From ZC4RG30 sp963726085 (GTDB taxonomy: Bacteria > Pseudomonadota > Gammaproteobacteria > Steroidobacterales > Steroidobacteraceae), in assembly GCA_963726085.1 (NCBI GenBank), contig CAVSAR010000001.1:372001-436000 (forward strand): a DNA stretch of 64,000 bases, written 5' to 3'. This document shows, piece by piece, positions 8,253 to 17,065 of the stretch (position 1 is the stretch's first letter; each line of letters starts with the position of its first letter). A program made the position numbers and the translations under genes. Under the pieces are notes generated by a model. It searched no databases. It was not told the origin of the DNA and saw only the letters and a program-made list of their open reading frames with translations.

Positions 8253-9857
8253 CTGACCAACCTGCCGCAACTGGCCGTCATCCTGGCCCTGGCGTTGCTG
8301 GTCGCGGCATTCAGCGTGGCCGCGAAGCGCCTGCGCATCGCCACTCCCATACTGATGTTGCTCGGCGGCGCCCTGCTGGCCTTTCTTCCGGACGTTCCCC
8401 AGATTCACGTCGACCCGGAACTGGTGCTGCTGGTGCTGCTGCCGCCACTGCTTTATTCCGCAGGCGTTGGCATGAGCTGGCGCGGATTCCGCTCCAGTCT
8501 TCGGCCGATACTGCTGCTGGCCATTGGCTGCGTGCTGGTCACCGCCGGGGCGGTCGCCACCGCAGTGCACATGCTGTTGGGCGTAAGCTGGTCGGTGGGT
8601 TTTGTGTTGGGCGCCATCGTTTCGCCTCCGGATGCGGTGGCGCCGCTGGCCATCCTGCGTCGCATTCCCTTGCCGCGCCGATTGCACACCGTCCTGGCCG
8701 GCGAGAGCCTGGTCAATGACGCCACGGCACTGGTCACCTTGAGCTTTGCACTGGCCGCCGTGGGCAGCGCCTCGTTTTCCCTGTCGGCCGCTGCACTCCA
8801 GTTCGCGGCCATTGTCGGCGGCGAACTCGCGTTTGGTGTCGTCGTGGGCTACGCAATGCTGCGGCTGCGCCACGTCGTGAACGATCCACGCGCAGAAGTG
8901 CTGCTCGCACTGGCGACACCCTTCCTCGCCTTCTGGCCGGCGCACGCAGTGGGCGGCTCGGGCGTCATTGCCTGCGTCGTGGCCGGCCTTTACGTCTCGT
9001 GGAACGGCCGCCAGCTGATCCGACCTGCAACCCGACTTCAGGGATTCTTTATCTGGGACCTGCTGGTCTGGGCTATCGAGGCAATGCTGTTTCTGCTGGC
9101 CGGTTTGCAGGCGCGCTCGGTGGTCAGCTCCATTGCAGCCCAGGCCTGGCCGCGCATCCTGGCGGCCGCGGCCCTGACCTGCCTGCTGGTTATTGTGGTT
9201 CGCTTCGTGTGGGTTTTCGTAGGCACCTACCTGCCCGCGTTGCTACCGTCTGCGCGCCGTGCGGGACCGCCGCCGGACTGGCGCCAGCCTTTTCTGCTGG
9301 CCTACACCGGGCTGCGCGGTGCGGTGAGTCTGGCCGCCGCCCTGCTGATACCCGTCGCCCTGGACGGACAGCCCTTCCCGGATCGGCAACTGATCCTGTT
9401 CGCAACCTACAGCGTCATTGTCGTGACGCTGATGGGGCTTGGGGGCACCCTGCCCGCATTGGTCCGGGCGTTGGGAATTGCCCGGCAGGGTGCGGCGGAG
9501 GCGATCCGTGACAAGCACGACGAGCAACGCGCGCGGCTTGAGGCCCTCGACATCGTGCTTAAGGCGATTCCCGAGGATCATCCCTCCGGTCGCGCGCTGT
9601 CCCTGCGTGTTCGAAACCGGGCGCGGCGCGAGTACTTCGAACGCGGGGCACTGCGTGAAGCGCCAGTGGCGCCCTCCAGTGAAGACACAATCGACCTCGA
9701 GCTGGTCGACCTGGAGCGCCAGGCTGTGGATGTTGCCTATCGCGAGAACCGCCTAACGGACGAGGCCAGGCGGCGCATCGAACGCGAGCTGGATCTCGAA
9801 GACGCACGGCTGCGCCACGCCATGGAGAGCTCCGGCCTGCGCAGCGACGAGCCCTGA
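8253..9857 (+). CDS. CPA1-type Na+(K+)/H+ antiporter, probable CTG start
   Basis: A cation/proton antiporter with about 12 membrane helices and a charged cytoplasmic tail of about 120 residues. Family motifs are SPPDAVAPLAI and GESLVNDATALV, the latter holding the Asn-Asp ion site. The first in-frame ATG/GTG/TTG is the TTG at 8295, but that cuts into the first membrane helix. A CTG at 8253 is preceded by AGGAG with six bases spacing and restores a full helix (TNLPQLAVILALALLVA), giving 534 aa. I therefore favour a CTG start coupled to the cytochrome c stop. Ion specificity is not readable from sequence. Confidence 0.85.
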   Translation: MTNLPQLAVILALALLVAAFSVAAKRLRIATPILMLLGGALLAFLPDVPQIHVDPELVLLVLLPPLLYSAGVGMSWRGFRSSLRPILLLAIGCVLVTAGAVATAVHMLLGVSWSVGFVLGAIVSPPDAVAPLAILRRIPLPRRLHTVLAGESLVNDATALVTLSFALAAVGSASFSLSAAALQFAAIVGGELAFGVVVGYAMLRLRHVVNDPRAEVLLALATPFLAFWPAHAVGGSGVIACVVAGLYVSWNGRQLIRPATRLQGFFIWDLLVWAIEAMLFLLAGLQARSVVSSIAAQAWPRILAAAALTCLLVIVVRFVWVFVGTYLPALLPSARRAGPPPDWRQPFLLAYTGLRGAVSLAAALLIPVALDGQPFPDRQLILFATYSVIVVTLMGLGGTLPALVRALGIARQGAAEAIRDKHDEQRARLEALDIVLKAIPEDHPSGRALSLRVRNRARREYFERGALREAPVAPSSEDTIDLELVDLERQAVDVAYRENRLTDEARRRIERELDLEDARLRHAMESSGLRSDEP

Positions 9858-10313
9858 GTCTCACTCGAACAGGCAGGTCCGATCGAAGTCCGTCGGGCAA
9901 TTGCGAAGAGAAGTTGTCACTCCTAGCCCAACTGCGATCCGCGCATCCGCGATCCTGTGACTTGCCATGGGGAAACAGGCGACGCAGCGCTCATTGACCC
10001 GCGATTCGCGCAAGTGAACAGATTACGACTACCGAATTTAGCCGCAGCCTGGCTTCGTCCTTGCGTACTCGCTGTCGCATACAACTAGCGTCCCGTCTGA
10101 ACTGCGAGGTAAAAGGCCATGTACGCAGCGCCCGAGAGTGTTACGCAGCGCAGTGATTTGGCATTTGATTGACCGCTGTATCTTGCTTGCCCCAGAATCC
10201 CACTCCCGCGCCTTGCCGGAGACAGTGACGTCTCAAGCACGAGCGGCATTTCCTCCATTACGTATTTTCAGGCGAATATTCCCGAAGCAACGGAACGCTT
10301 CCAGGAGCCCTTC
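9858..10313. other. 456-bp intergenic stretch
   Basis: No coding frame with recognisable similarity, no tRNA and no clear terminator hairpin. The last 15 bases hold the AGGAG ribosome-binding site of the next gene. It must contain that gene's promoter, but I see no convincing -35/-10 pair. Confidence 0.4.
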
Positions 10314-10886
10314 ATGAAGAAGTATAAGGTCGGCTACTTTATTGGCAGCCTCTCCTCGACGTCGATCAACCGCATCCTCGCCAGGGCCTTGGTGCAGCTG
10401 GCGCCACCGGAGCTCGAGTTGACGGAGATTTCGATTCGGGAATTGCCGCTGTACAGCCCGGACTACGACGCAGACTATCCGCCGGTCGCGCGTTCGTTCA
10501 AACAGGCCATCGCCGACGTCGACGCGATCCTCTTCGTGACGCCGGAGTACAACCGCTCGATCCCCGGCGCGCTGAAAAACGCCATCGACTGGGCCAGCCG
10601 GCCGTGGGGTAAAAATTCATTCGCCCGCAAGCCATCTGCCTTAATCGGCGCCTCACCAGGCTCGATAGGTACCGCAGTGGCGCAGCAAAGCCTGCGCGGT
10701 GTCCTGTGCTTCTGCAATTCGCCTTTGATGAACACTGTCGAAGCCTATATCCAGCTCAAGCCTGGCCTGATCACCGCCGCGGGCGAAGTCACCGATGAAA
10801 CCATGGCCGAATACCTGCGCAACTACATGATCGAGCTGCATGCCTTTATTGCGCGCGTGCTGACGGTGTTGCCGCGCGACGCCTGA
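10314..10886 (+). CDS. NADPH-dependent FMN reductase (ChrR/YieF-like)
   Basis: A 190-aa flavodoxin-fold reductase. It has the N-terminal phosphate loop (GSLSSTSINR) and the family segment PEYNRSIPGALKNAIDW that contacts FMN. Members reduce quinones, chromate or azo dyes with NAD(P)H, in the cytoplasm, as homodimers or tetramers. Length is typical. AGGAG lies seven bases before the ATG. It converges on the PQQ dehydrogenase remnant. The physiological substrate cannot be assigned; quinone reduction against oxidative stress is the usual role. Confidence 0.9.
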   Translation: MKKYKVGYFIGSLSSTSINRILARALVQLAPPELELTEISIRELPLYSPDYDADYPPVARSFKQAIADVDAILFVTPEYNRSIPGALKNAIDWASRPWGKNSFARKPSALIGASPGSIGTAVAQQSLRGVLCFCNSPLMNTVEAYIQLKPGLITAAGEVTDETMAEYLRNYMIELHAFIARVLTVLPRDA

Positions 10887-10936
10887 GCTGATCCGGGCGG
10901 GCACGGCAGCTCGTTACCCAGCCTCCGCGATATCAG

Positions 10937-13027
10937 TCACTGCGCCTTTGACAGTTTTTGCGCTATGTACTCGGCAACGTCCAGGATCTGGTTCGCGTCG
11001 TAGATCTCGCGGAACGTCGGCATATTGTTGCGACCCGTCGTGGTCACGATACGTATCTGCGTAGCGTCGAGCTTGCCGACAAGCGTCGGACCACCGCCGT
11101 GCCCACCGGTGCCCTTCTCGCCATGACAGGCCAGGCACGCGGCTTTGTAGATCGCCTCTCCTGACGCCAGATCAGCAGCACGTGTTGGAACCGCAGCTGC
11201 TGCACCCGGACGTCCACCCGGGCCACCGGGCGCCGGTTCGCCGGCTCCTTCCAGTGTCGGCACGATGGGTCCGATCTTGCCATCGAGCGAGAACATCCAG
11301 ATGCCGTCACCGCGTTTGCCATTGGCGAACACACCGCCTCCGGCATGCACCACCACCATCTGCTTGCCCTTGTGCTCGAACGTGGTCACGGTGGTGTTTA
11401 CGCCTGCATCGGTCATGAACTCCCAGAGTTTCGCGCCGTTGCTCTTGTCGAGCGCGGTCAGCCGTCCGTCTGCCCGACCGACGAATAGCAGGCCGCCGCC
11501 AGTCACAATCGAACCGCTGTAGCAGATCTCGCGCCACTGCTGGCGCCATACCAGCCTGTTGGTACGGACGTCGAGCGCGGCGAACACCCCCGCGTCATGG
11601 ACCTGTGCCTGGGTGAACGAGCCACCCATATAGACCTTGTTGGGTTCGGGGGACTCCAGTGGCAGGCGCACGGAGAAGTTGCTGATACGGTCGGACGCAC
11701 ACACGTACAGCAGGTTGGTTTGCGGGTCAAAGGAACTGGGCGGCCAGTTGGCGCCGCCCATGGTTCCCGGTTTCACCGAAATCGGCTCGGTCCAGAATGG
11801 CGTGAAGATGCGACCCTTGTTGGGAACGTCGCCAGTGCCCGGTTGCAGCGTCGCGCCTTCCGGAACGATATCGATCTGCTGAGGGACGATCGAATCGCCA
11901 ACCGGATAGGGCTGCGTGGCCGCCGTCTTCTGCCGCGGCTCCTGCGGAACGGGCCGCTCCTCGATGCGCAGCAGCGGCTTGCCGGTCTCGCGGTCGAGGA
12001 TGTAGGCCCAGCCGGTCTTGCTGACCTCGACCAGCCCCTTGCGCTTCTGGCCCTGGAGCATGGCGTCGAACAGGATTACCGGATTGGGCGAGTCGTAGTC
12101 CCAGATATCGTGATGCACCTGCTGGAAGTGCCAGCGGTACTTGCCGGTCTTCGCGTCGATGGCCACGATGGAAACGGTAAACAGGTTGTCCCCGGGACGC
12201 ACGCTGCCATTGAGGTCCGGACCGGGATTGGCGGTAGAGAAGTAGATCAGGCCCAGCACCGGATCCACCGCGGGGGTCTGCCAGATCGAGGCGCCACCGT
12301 GCAGCCATGCATCTGAATCCTGCGGCCAGGTCTCGTGGCCGAATTCCCCGGGCCCGGGAACGGTATAGAAGGTCCAGAACAGCGTGCCCGTCTTGGCATC
12401 GTAGGCCTTGATGCGTCCGCGAGTGCCCATCTCCCCGCCGTTGAAGCCGGTGATCACCATGCCGTCGTAGTACAGCGGCGCGGTGGTGATGGCGAAGCCT
12501 TCCTGCCAGTTCTCGCCCTGCACCTACCACACCTGCGCGCCCGTGCGCTGATCCAGCGCCACGATCCGACCGTCGGCAATGTTGACGAACACCTTGCCAT
12601 CGCCCAGTGCGACGCCGCGATTGGCGCGCCCAATTGGGCTGCCGGCCTGCGGGTCGGGATTGCCCTTGAAGGTCCACAGCAGCGAGCCGGTTTCAACGTC
12701 CAGTGCGAACACGTCGTTGGCGCCATTGCTCACGTACAGCGCGTCGCCCTAGGCAAGGATCTGTGCTTGGCCGGCATGGCCCGGCGACGTTCCCGAGCCC
12801 ATGCCAGAGCGCCACAGCGCGCGCAGATCCTTCACGTTGTCGCGGTTGATCAATGCCAGCGGCGAATAGCGCTGGTTGAAGGTCGTGCCGCCATTGGTGA
12901 TCCAGCCATTGGTCGGCGGTGACAGCAGCTGCGACGCGGTGAATGCCGGCGCCAGCTCGGCCGCCTCACTCGAAAGCGCAACCAGTGATGCCAATAGGCA
13001 TGAAACCAGCCGTCGTAGGCGCGTCAT
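10937..13027 (-). pseudogene. PQQ-dependent quinohemoprotein dehydrogenase with two in-frame TAG codons
   Basis: A continuous frame of 697 codons that would encode a type II quinohemoprotein alcohol dehydrogenase. It has a signal peptide, an eight-bladed propeller with repeated W-docking motifs, the active-site region HHDIWDYDSPNP, and a C-terminal cytochrome c domain (CLACH, axial Met in NNMPTF). Two amber codons interrupt it, at 12749-12751 and 12524-12526, with no frameshift. The second falls after GAQVW, where a Glu codon (GAG) is likely ancestral; the first could derive from Tyr, Glu, Gln or Trp. The rest of the protein is well conserved. TAG ends several neighbouring genes, so general recoding is unlikely. 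It is a young pseudogene, a sequencing error, or rarely suppressed. Confidence 0.85.
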
Positions 13028-13064
13028 CGCAACCCCCCTTCAAGTCTCGGGTTATTATGCCTCC

Positions 13065-13484
13065 ATGCCGCTAACCCGAATGGAACACTTTCTCGTCATG
13101 ACCGATGACGTGGACGCCACGCGCGACTTCTATCGCGATGTGCTGGGATTCCAGGAAGGTTTTCGCCCTGACTTGGGCTTCCTCGGACATTGGCTGTACC
13201 TGGGCGATACCCCCTGCATCCACATCGCTGACTGGACCACGTACACGGCGCATAGCAACCGGCTGGGAATTCCCGTGACCAGGCCGGCTCCTGGCACCGG
13301 TCCGCTCGATCATGTGGCTTTCAACGGCAGCGACTACGATGAACTGGTGGTCAGATTGAGGCGCCACAGCGTCGCCCATCACCCCCACGATTCGCCGGGA
13401 ATCGGACTGCGCCAGATCTTCCTGGAAGACCCTAACGGACTGAAGCTTGAACTGAATTACTGGTCAGGGAGACCGCCGCAGTGA
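13065..13484 (+). CDS. VOC (glyoxalase/dioxygenase) family protein
   Basis: A 139-aa single vicinal-oxygen-chelate protein with two beta-alpha-beta-beta-beta modules. Candidate metal ligands are His in MEHFLV, His in CIHIAD, His in LDHVAFN and Glu near the C terminus (LKLELN). This set is typical of glyoxalases, extradiol dioxygenases and fosfomycin-resistance-type enzymes. I start at the ATG at 13065; the frame is open further upstream but that part is antisense to the dehydrogenase. A second ATG at 13080 is possible. Its stop overlaps the GTG of the next gene (GTGA). Substrate unknown. Confidence 0.8.
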   Translation: MPLTRMEHFLVMTDDVDATRDFYRDVLGFQEGFRPDLGFLGHWLYLGDTPCIHIADWTTYTAHSNRLGIPVTRPAPGTGPLDHVAFNGSDYDELVVRLRRHSVAHHPHDSPGIGLRQIFLEDPNGLKLELNYWSGRPPQ

Positions 13485-14273
13485 AGCGAACAATAACCTT
13501 CGGCGCCCTGACACTGGTGCTCTACGGATGTGCCGTCACGAAACCCGTTGCGGAGGTCATGCCGGGCATCCTTGCCCCGTATCTGGCCAGGCGCAGCCGG
13601 ACAGCCTCGCGCTGCTGCCACCGCCTCCGGCCGATGGCAGCGCCGCCAAACAGAATGACGAGGCCGTGCACGCGGCCGCGCAGACGCTCAAAGGGTCGCC
13701 ACGTTATGCGCTGGCCGCGCTGGACGCGGATCTGTCGTTTCCGCATGCGGTCTCGGCATTCTCCTGCGCGCTGGGTGCGCCCATCAGCGAAGCGGATGCA
13801 CCGCGAACATACCTGCTGATGCGCCGCGTGTTCACCGACGCGGGGTTCGCCACCCTCGGCGCCAAGAACCATTACCAGCGCGTGCGTCCCTTCGTGCAGC
13901 ACAACGAAGGCACCTGCGCTCCGCCCGACGAGGCTTCCCTGCGCAAGGACGGTTCCTATCCCTCAGGGCACACATCCATTGGCTGGTCCTGACCGAGCTG
14001 GTGCCGGAGCGCCGCAACGAATTGCTGGCCCGGGGTCGCGCCTACGGCGAGAGCCGCCTGGTCTGCAATGCGCATTGGCAGAGCGATGTTCTGGAGGGCC
14101 GCGCCATCGCCGCGGGCACCGTCGCGCAACTGCATTCGAACGCGCAGTTCACTGCCGACATGGCGGCGGCGAAGAAGGAACTCAATTCCCTGCGGTCCCG
14201 CGGCGCACAGCCCAATGCGGATTGCGCCGCAGAAGCCGCGGCGCTGGGGGTCAAGGTCCCGGGGGTGCTCTAG
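13481..14273 (+). pseudogene. Class A acid phosphatase (PhoN/PAP2-like), frame-broken
   Basis: Three frames together encode a class A non-specific acid phosphatase. The start is GTG at 13481 with a signal/lipobox-like segment (LVLYGCAV). The middle part carries LPPPPADGS, KNHYQRVRPF and GSYPSGHTSIGW; the last frame carries SRLVCNAHWQSD, the second half of the phosphatase signature. The first break, near 13587-13590, looks like loss of one C (CTGGCC-AGG). The second, near 13981-13988, looks like loss of about 13 bases between CTGG repeats, removing residues that normally follow IGW. All catalytic motifs survive. Both breaks are deletions, unlike the insertions seen elsewhere in the window. The last 23 bases overlap the convergent ankyrin gene. 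Confidence 0.8.
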
Positions 14274-15738
14274 CCACCAGCTCGCGCAGGGCCGCTGCGG
14301 TCTCCGGATGCGCCTCGGCGCCGGCAACGCCCGCCCGTCCGGTGCCGCCGGCCTTGCCGGTGGCGATGTCCAGCGGTGTTGCTCCTGAGCGATCCTTGAC
14401 GTCGATCTTTGCGCCGGCGCTGGCCAGGTATTTCGCGAACTCCGTCCAGCCCCATTGCGCCGCGCCGTGTAAGGCTGATTGCCCGTTGTCGCGCACTGCA
14501 TTCACGTCGGCGCCGGCAGCCAGCAGCAGTTTGCCGGTCTCAAGGCAGGGTTTCTCATTGCGAAAACGGGCACGAATATCCAGGGTCGTGGAACCGACGC
14601 CGGCCGCCGCCATCAGCGGCGTAATGCCAAGATTATTGGGCAGATCTGGCATGGCGCCATGCGCCAGCAGCAGCTTCACTGCCTCCGTATCGCCGGCCTT
14701 GGCCGCGCGCATCAATGGTGTCGTCCCCACGGTGAGCATCGAATCCCCGCCTCGGTCCTGGCCCAGCGAACGGTACGGCGGGAACAGCTTCAACTGCATA
14801 TTGGGATTGGCGCCCCGGTCCAGCAGCATGGTTGCGATCTCTAGCGGCAACACGACGTCCGAGGACGGCCGGTCAGGCCGGCCGCCGCGCGGCGTGGTGT
14901 TGTAGTCGATGGCCGAGTACAGCGGCGCACGTCCCCAGGAGTCCCAGCGATTTACGTCCGCGCCGGCCTCGATCAGCACTTTCGCCGTATCGAAACGGGC
15001 GTTGAGGATCGCCATGAGCAAAGGCGTGATGTTCTCTGGATCACTGAGATTCACATCGGCCTTGCCCGCGATCAGCTCGCTGGCGCAGGCAGCACAACCC
15101 TCGCGTGCGGCCAGCAACAGTGGCGTGAATCCTCCCGGCGGCCGGTTCTGCGGTCGCGGCTCGGCCGTCACGCGGCGCTCCCAATCGCGCACCGTGGATC
15201 GTGCGTTTACTTTCGCGCCGGACTTGATCAGCAGACGCACGATTTCCGGATTGCTCTGCGCCGCGGCCCACATCAGGGCCGTCTGGCCGCGCCACTTCTC
15301 CGTGGCATTGACATCGGCCCCGGCCTTGATCAGCACCTTGGCTGCCTCCACCGAACCGACGCGCGCCACCGTCATCAGCGCCGTCTGCCCCTCGTCATTG
15401 GCGGACTCCACATCCGCCCGCGCCTTGAGCAGGGTGTGGATCATGCCGGCATCGCCGCGCTCCGCCGCTTCCTGCAGTGGCGTCGCACCATAGTCATTGC
15501 GCGCGTTGACGTCGGCGCCGGCCTTGATCAACCGCTCCAGCAACGCCTCGTCATCCCAATGCGCAGCCCAGTGCAGCGCCGTGGTGCCATCGGCAGCGCG
15601 ATCCTTGGCATTGGCGCCGCTGTCCAGAAGCCCAATGGCTTCGGTACCCTTGTTGGCCGCGGCCGCCTCGATCAGCGGGGCGCCCGCAAAAACCTGCAGC
15701 GGCAGGGCTGCCAGGAGAACAATCCATCCGCACCGCAT
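14251..15738 (-). CDS. Periplasmic ankyrin-repeat protein
   Basis: A 495-aa protein with a signal peptide (MRCGWIVLLAALPLQVFAG) followed by about 11 ankyrin repeats, visible from their TPL/TAL-x-x-A cores (GTTALHWAA, GATPLQEAA, GQTALMWAA, GITPLMAAA and others). Ankyrin arrays bind other proteins, so this is a periplasmic scaffold or partner. The ATG overlaps the corrected DUF1552 stop (TGATG), making it the last gene of the MBL-DUF1592-DUF1552-ankyrin unit. A single long frame joins it to the DUF1552 C-terminal half, but that joining is a by-product of a one-base insertion and does not represent a real fusion. Partner unknown; the co-encoded DUF1552/DUF1592 proteins are the obvious candidates. 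Confidence 0.88.
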   Translation of the reverse strand: MRCGWIVLLAALPLQVFAGAPLIEAAAANKGTEAIGLLDSGANAKDRAADGTTALHWAAHWDDEALLERLIKAGADVNARNDYGATPLQEAAERGDAGMIHTLLKARADVESANDEGQTALMTVARVGSVEAAKVLIKAGADVNATEKWRGQTALMWAAAQSNPEIVRLLIKSGAKVNARSTVRDWERRVTAEPRPQNRPPGGFTPLLLAAREGCAACASELIAGKADVNLSDPENITPLLMAILNARFDTAKVLIEAGADVNRWDSWGRAPLYSAIDYNTTPRGGRPDRPSSDVVLPLEIATMLLDRGANPNMQLKLFPPYRSLGQDRGGDSMLTVGTTPLMRAAKAGDTEAVKLLLAHGAMPDLPNNLGITPLMAAAGVGSTTLDIRARFRNEKPCLETGKLLLAAGADVNAVRDNGQSALHGAAQWGWTEFAKYLASAGAKIDVKDRSGATPLDIATGKAGGTGRAGVAGAEAHPETAAALRELVARAPPGP

Positions 15739-17065
15739 CAGATCTCCGCGAACTTCTGCGTGCTGTCGCCGAATTTCTCCATCGGGACACCGATCCGGTC
15801 CAGCAATGTCAGGTGCACGTTGGCGATGGGCGTGCGATCGGCATACTTGCAGATGCTGGTTGCCCTTTAGCCGGCCCATGCCACCACCGACAATCGCGGT
15901 CGGCAACGGATAGTGGTTGTGCAGGTTGCTGTCGCTCATGTTGCTGCCGAACAGGATGAACGAGTTGTCGAGCATGTTGCCCTCGCCATCGGGCAGGCCC
16001 TGCAGCTTCTTGACGAACTTGGCAAACTCGCCCGTGTTCCAGGCCTGCACCTTCGCCAGCTTTTCCATCTTCTGCGGATTGTTGGCATGGTGCGACAGCG
16101 GATGAAAGGCGTCAGAGATGCCAATGAAGTTGTAGGGCTGGTTGCTGACTTCGGCGGCCATCATGTAAGTGGCCACGCGCGTCAGGTTGGCCTGAAATGC
16201 CAGTGCGATCATGTCGTACATCAGTCGGATGTGTTCGTCGAAGCGGCTCGGGATACCGGCAGGCGCGTCCGGCAACTGTACCGTCGACAGGTCGCGCGAG
16301 GCGATCTGGTCCACGCGACGCTCGATCTCGCGCACCGTGGTCAGGTAGTCATCGACCATGGCCTGGTCACGGACGCTGAGCGAACGCTTGAGGTCGGCGG
16401 CATCGCGCGAGACCAGGTCGAGCAGGCTCTGATTTTCCTTGAGCATTGCCACCCGCTCGGAGGCCGTATCGCCTTGCCCGAACAGTTGCTGGAACAGCTT
16501 GCGCGGGTTGTGCTCCATGGGCAGTGGCGTGGACGGATCCCGAAACGAGATGGTCTTGCCATAGCTGCAGCCGTAGTTGCGGTCGCACGACCCTTCGCCG
16601 CCGCGCTCCTCCGTGCCCACCTCGAGCGATGGCAGCGAGGTGTCCTGGCCAAAGTGCTTCGCGGCGATCTGGTCCAGCGTGGTGCCACCGCAGGGGATCG
16701 TGACTGATGCGCGGCGACACACAGGACAGCCAGGTGCCCGGCGTGATCGCGTGCACCGGCGCAGCGATGGCCGAGTGATTCTCCAGCCCGCTGACGATGG
16801 TCAGCTGTTTCTGGAACGGCGCTAGAGAGGCGATGATGGGTGGCAAGTCGAAGTCGGCACCTTCCTTCTTTGGCGTCCACTTATCCATCACCGCGCCGTG
16901 CGGGAAATACACGAACACCAGCCGCGGCTTGGGGGCCGCGGCAGTCTTTGCCAGCGCGGTAGCCGCCGGGATCATCGCGTCCAGCAATGGCAGGGCGACG
17001 GCCGCGCCTACCCCCTGCAATACCGTGCGCCGGGACAGATGCTTTCGCGTAATGAACGTCGTCAC
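15738..17065 (-). CDS. DUF1552 family exported protein (two one-base insertions)
   Basis: A Tat-type leader (SRRTVLQGVGAAVALPLLDA) and typical DUF1552 segments (PRLVFVYFPHGAVMD, TPGTWLS, TTLDQIAAKHFG, TTEERGGEG region, LPMEHNPRKLFQQLFG). The frame breaks twice. An extra G in the run 16693-16696 and an extra T at 15847-15848 (plus strand) account for both. Removing them gives 442 codons ending in a TGA that overlaps the ankyrin ATG, as expected for an operon, and restores the family C terminus (GVPMEKFGDST). DUF1552 proteins are usually encoded next to DUF1592 cytochromes; their reaction is unknown. The intact, coupled design argues for sequence error. Confidence 0.85.

Noticed and set aside
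6387..8945. An 852-codon minus-strand frame starting inside the antiporter gene.
   Set aside because: Only the part after 7829 matches carotenoid oxygenases. The upstream part is low-complexity antisense of the cytochrome and antiporter genes.
10937..13027. Pyrrolysine or amber recoding of the PQQ dehydrogenase.
   Set aside because: TAG is the stop of several neighbouring genes and no pyrrolysine-type insertion is known in this family. Kept only as a check under findings.
14251..16722. A single 823-codon frame that appears to fuse a DUF1552 protein to an ankyrin protein.
   Set aside because: The join depends on one-base insertions. Removing them restores a normal DUF1552 end and a TGATG overlap with an ankyrin gene that has its own signal peptide.
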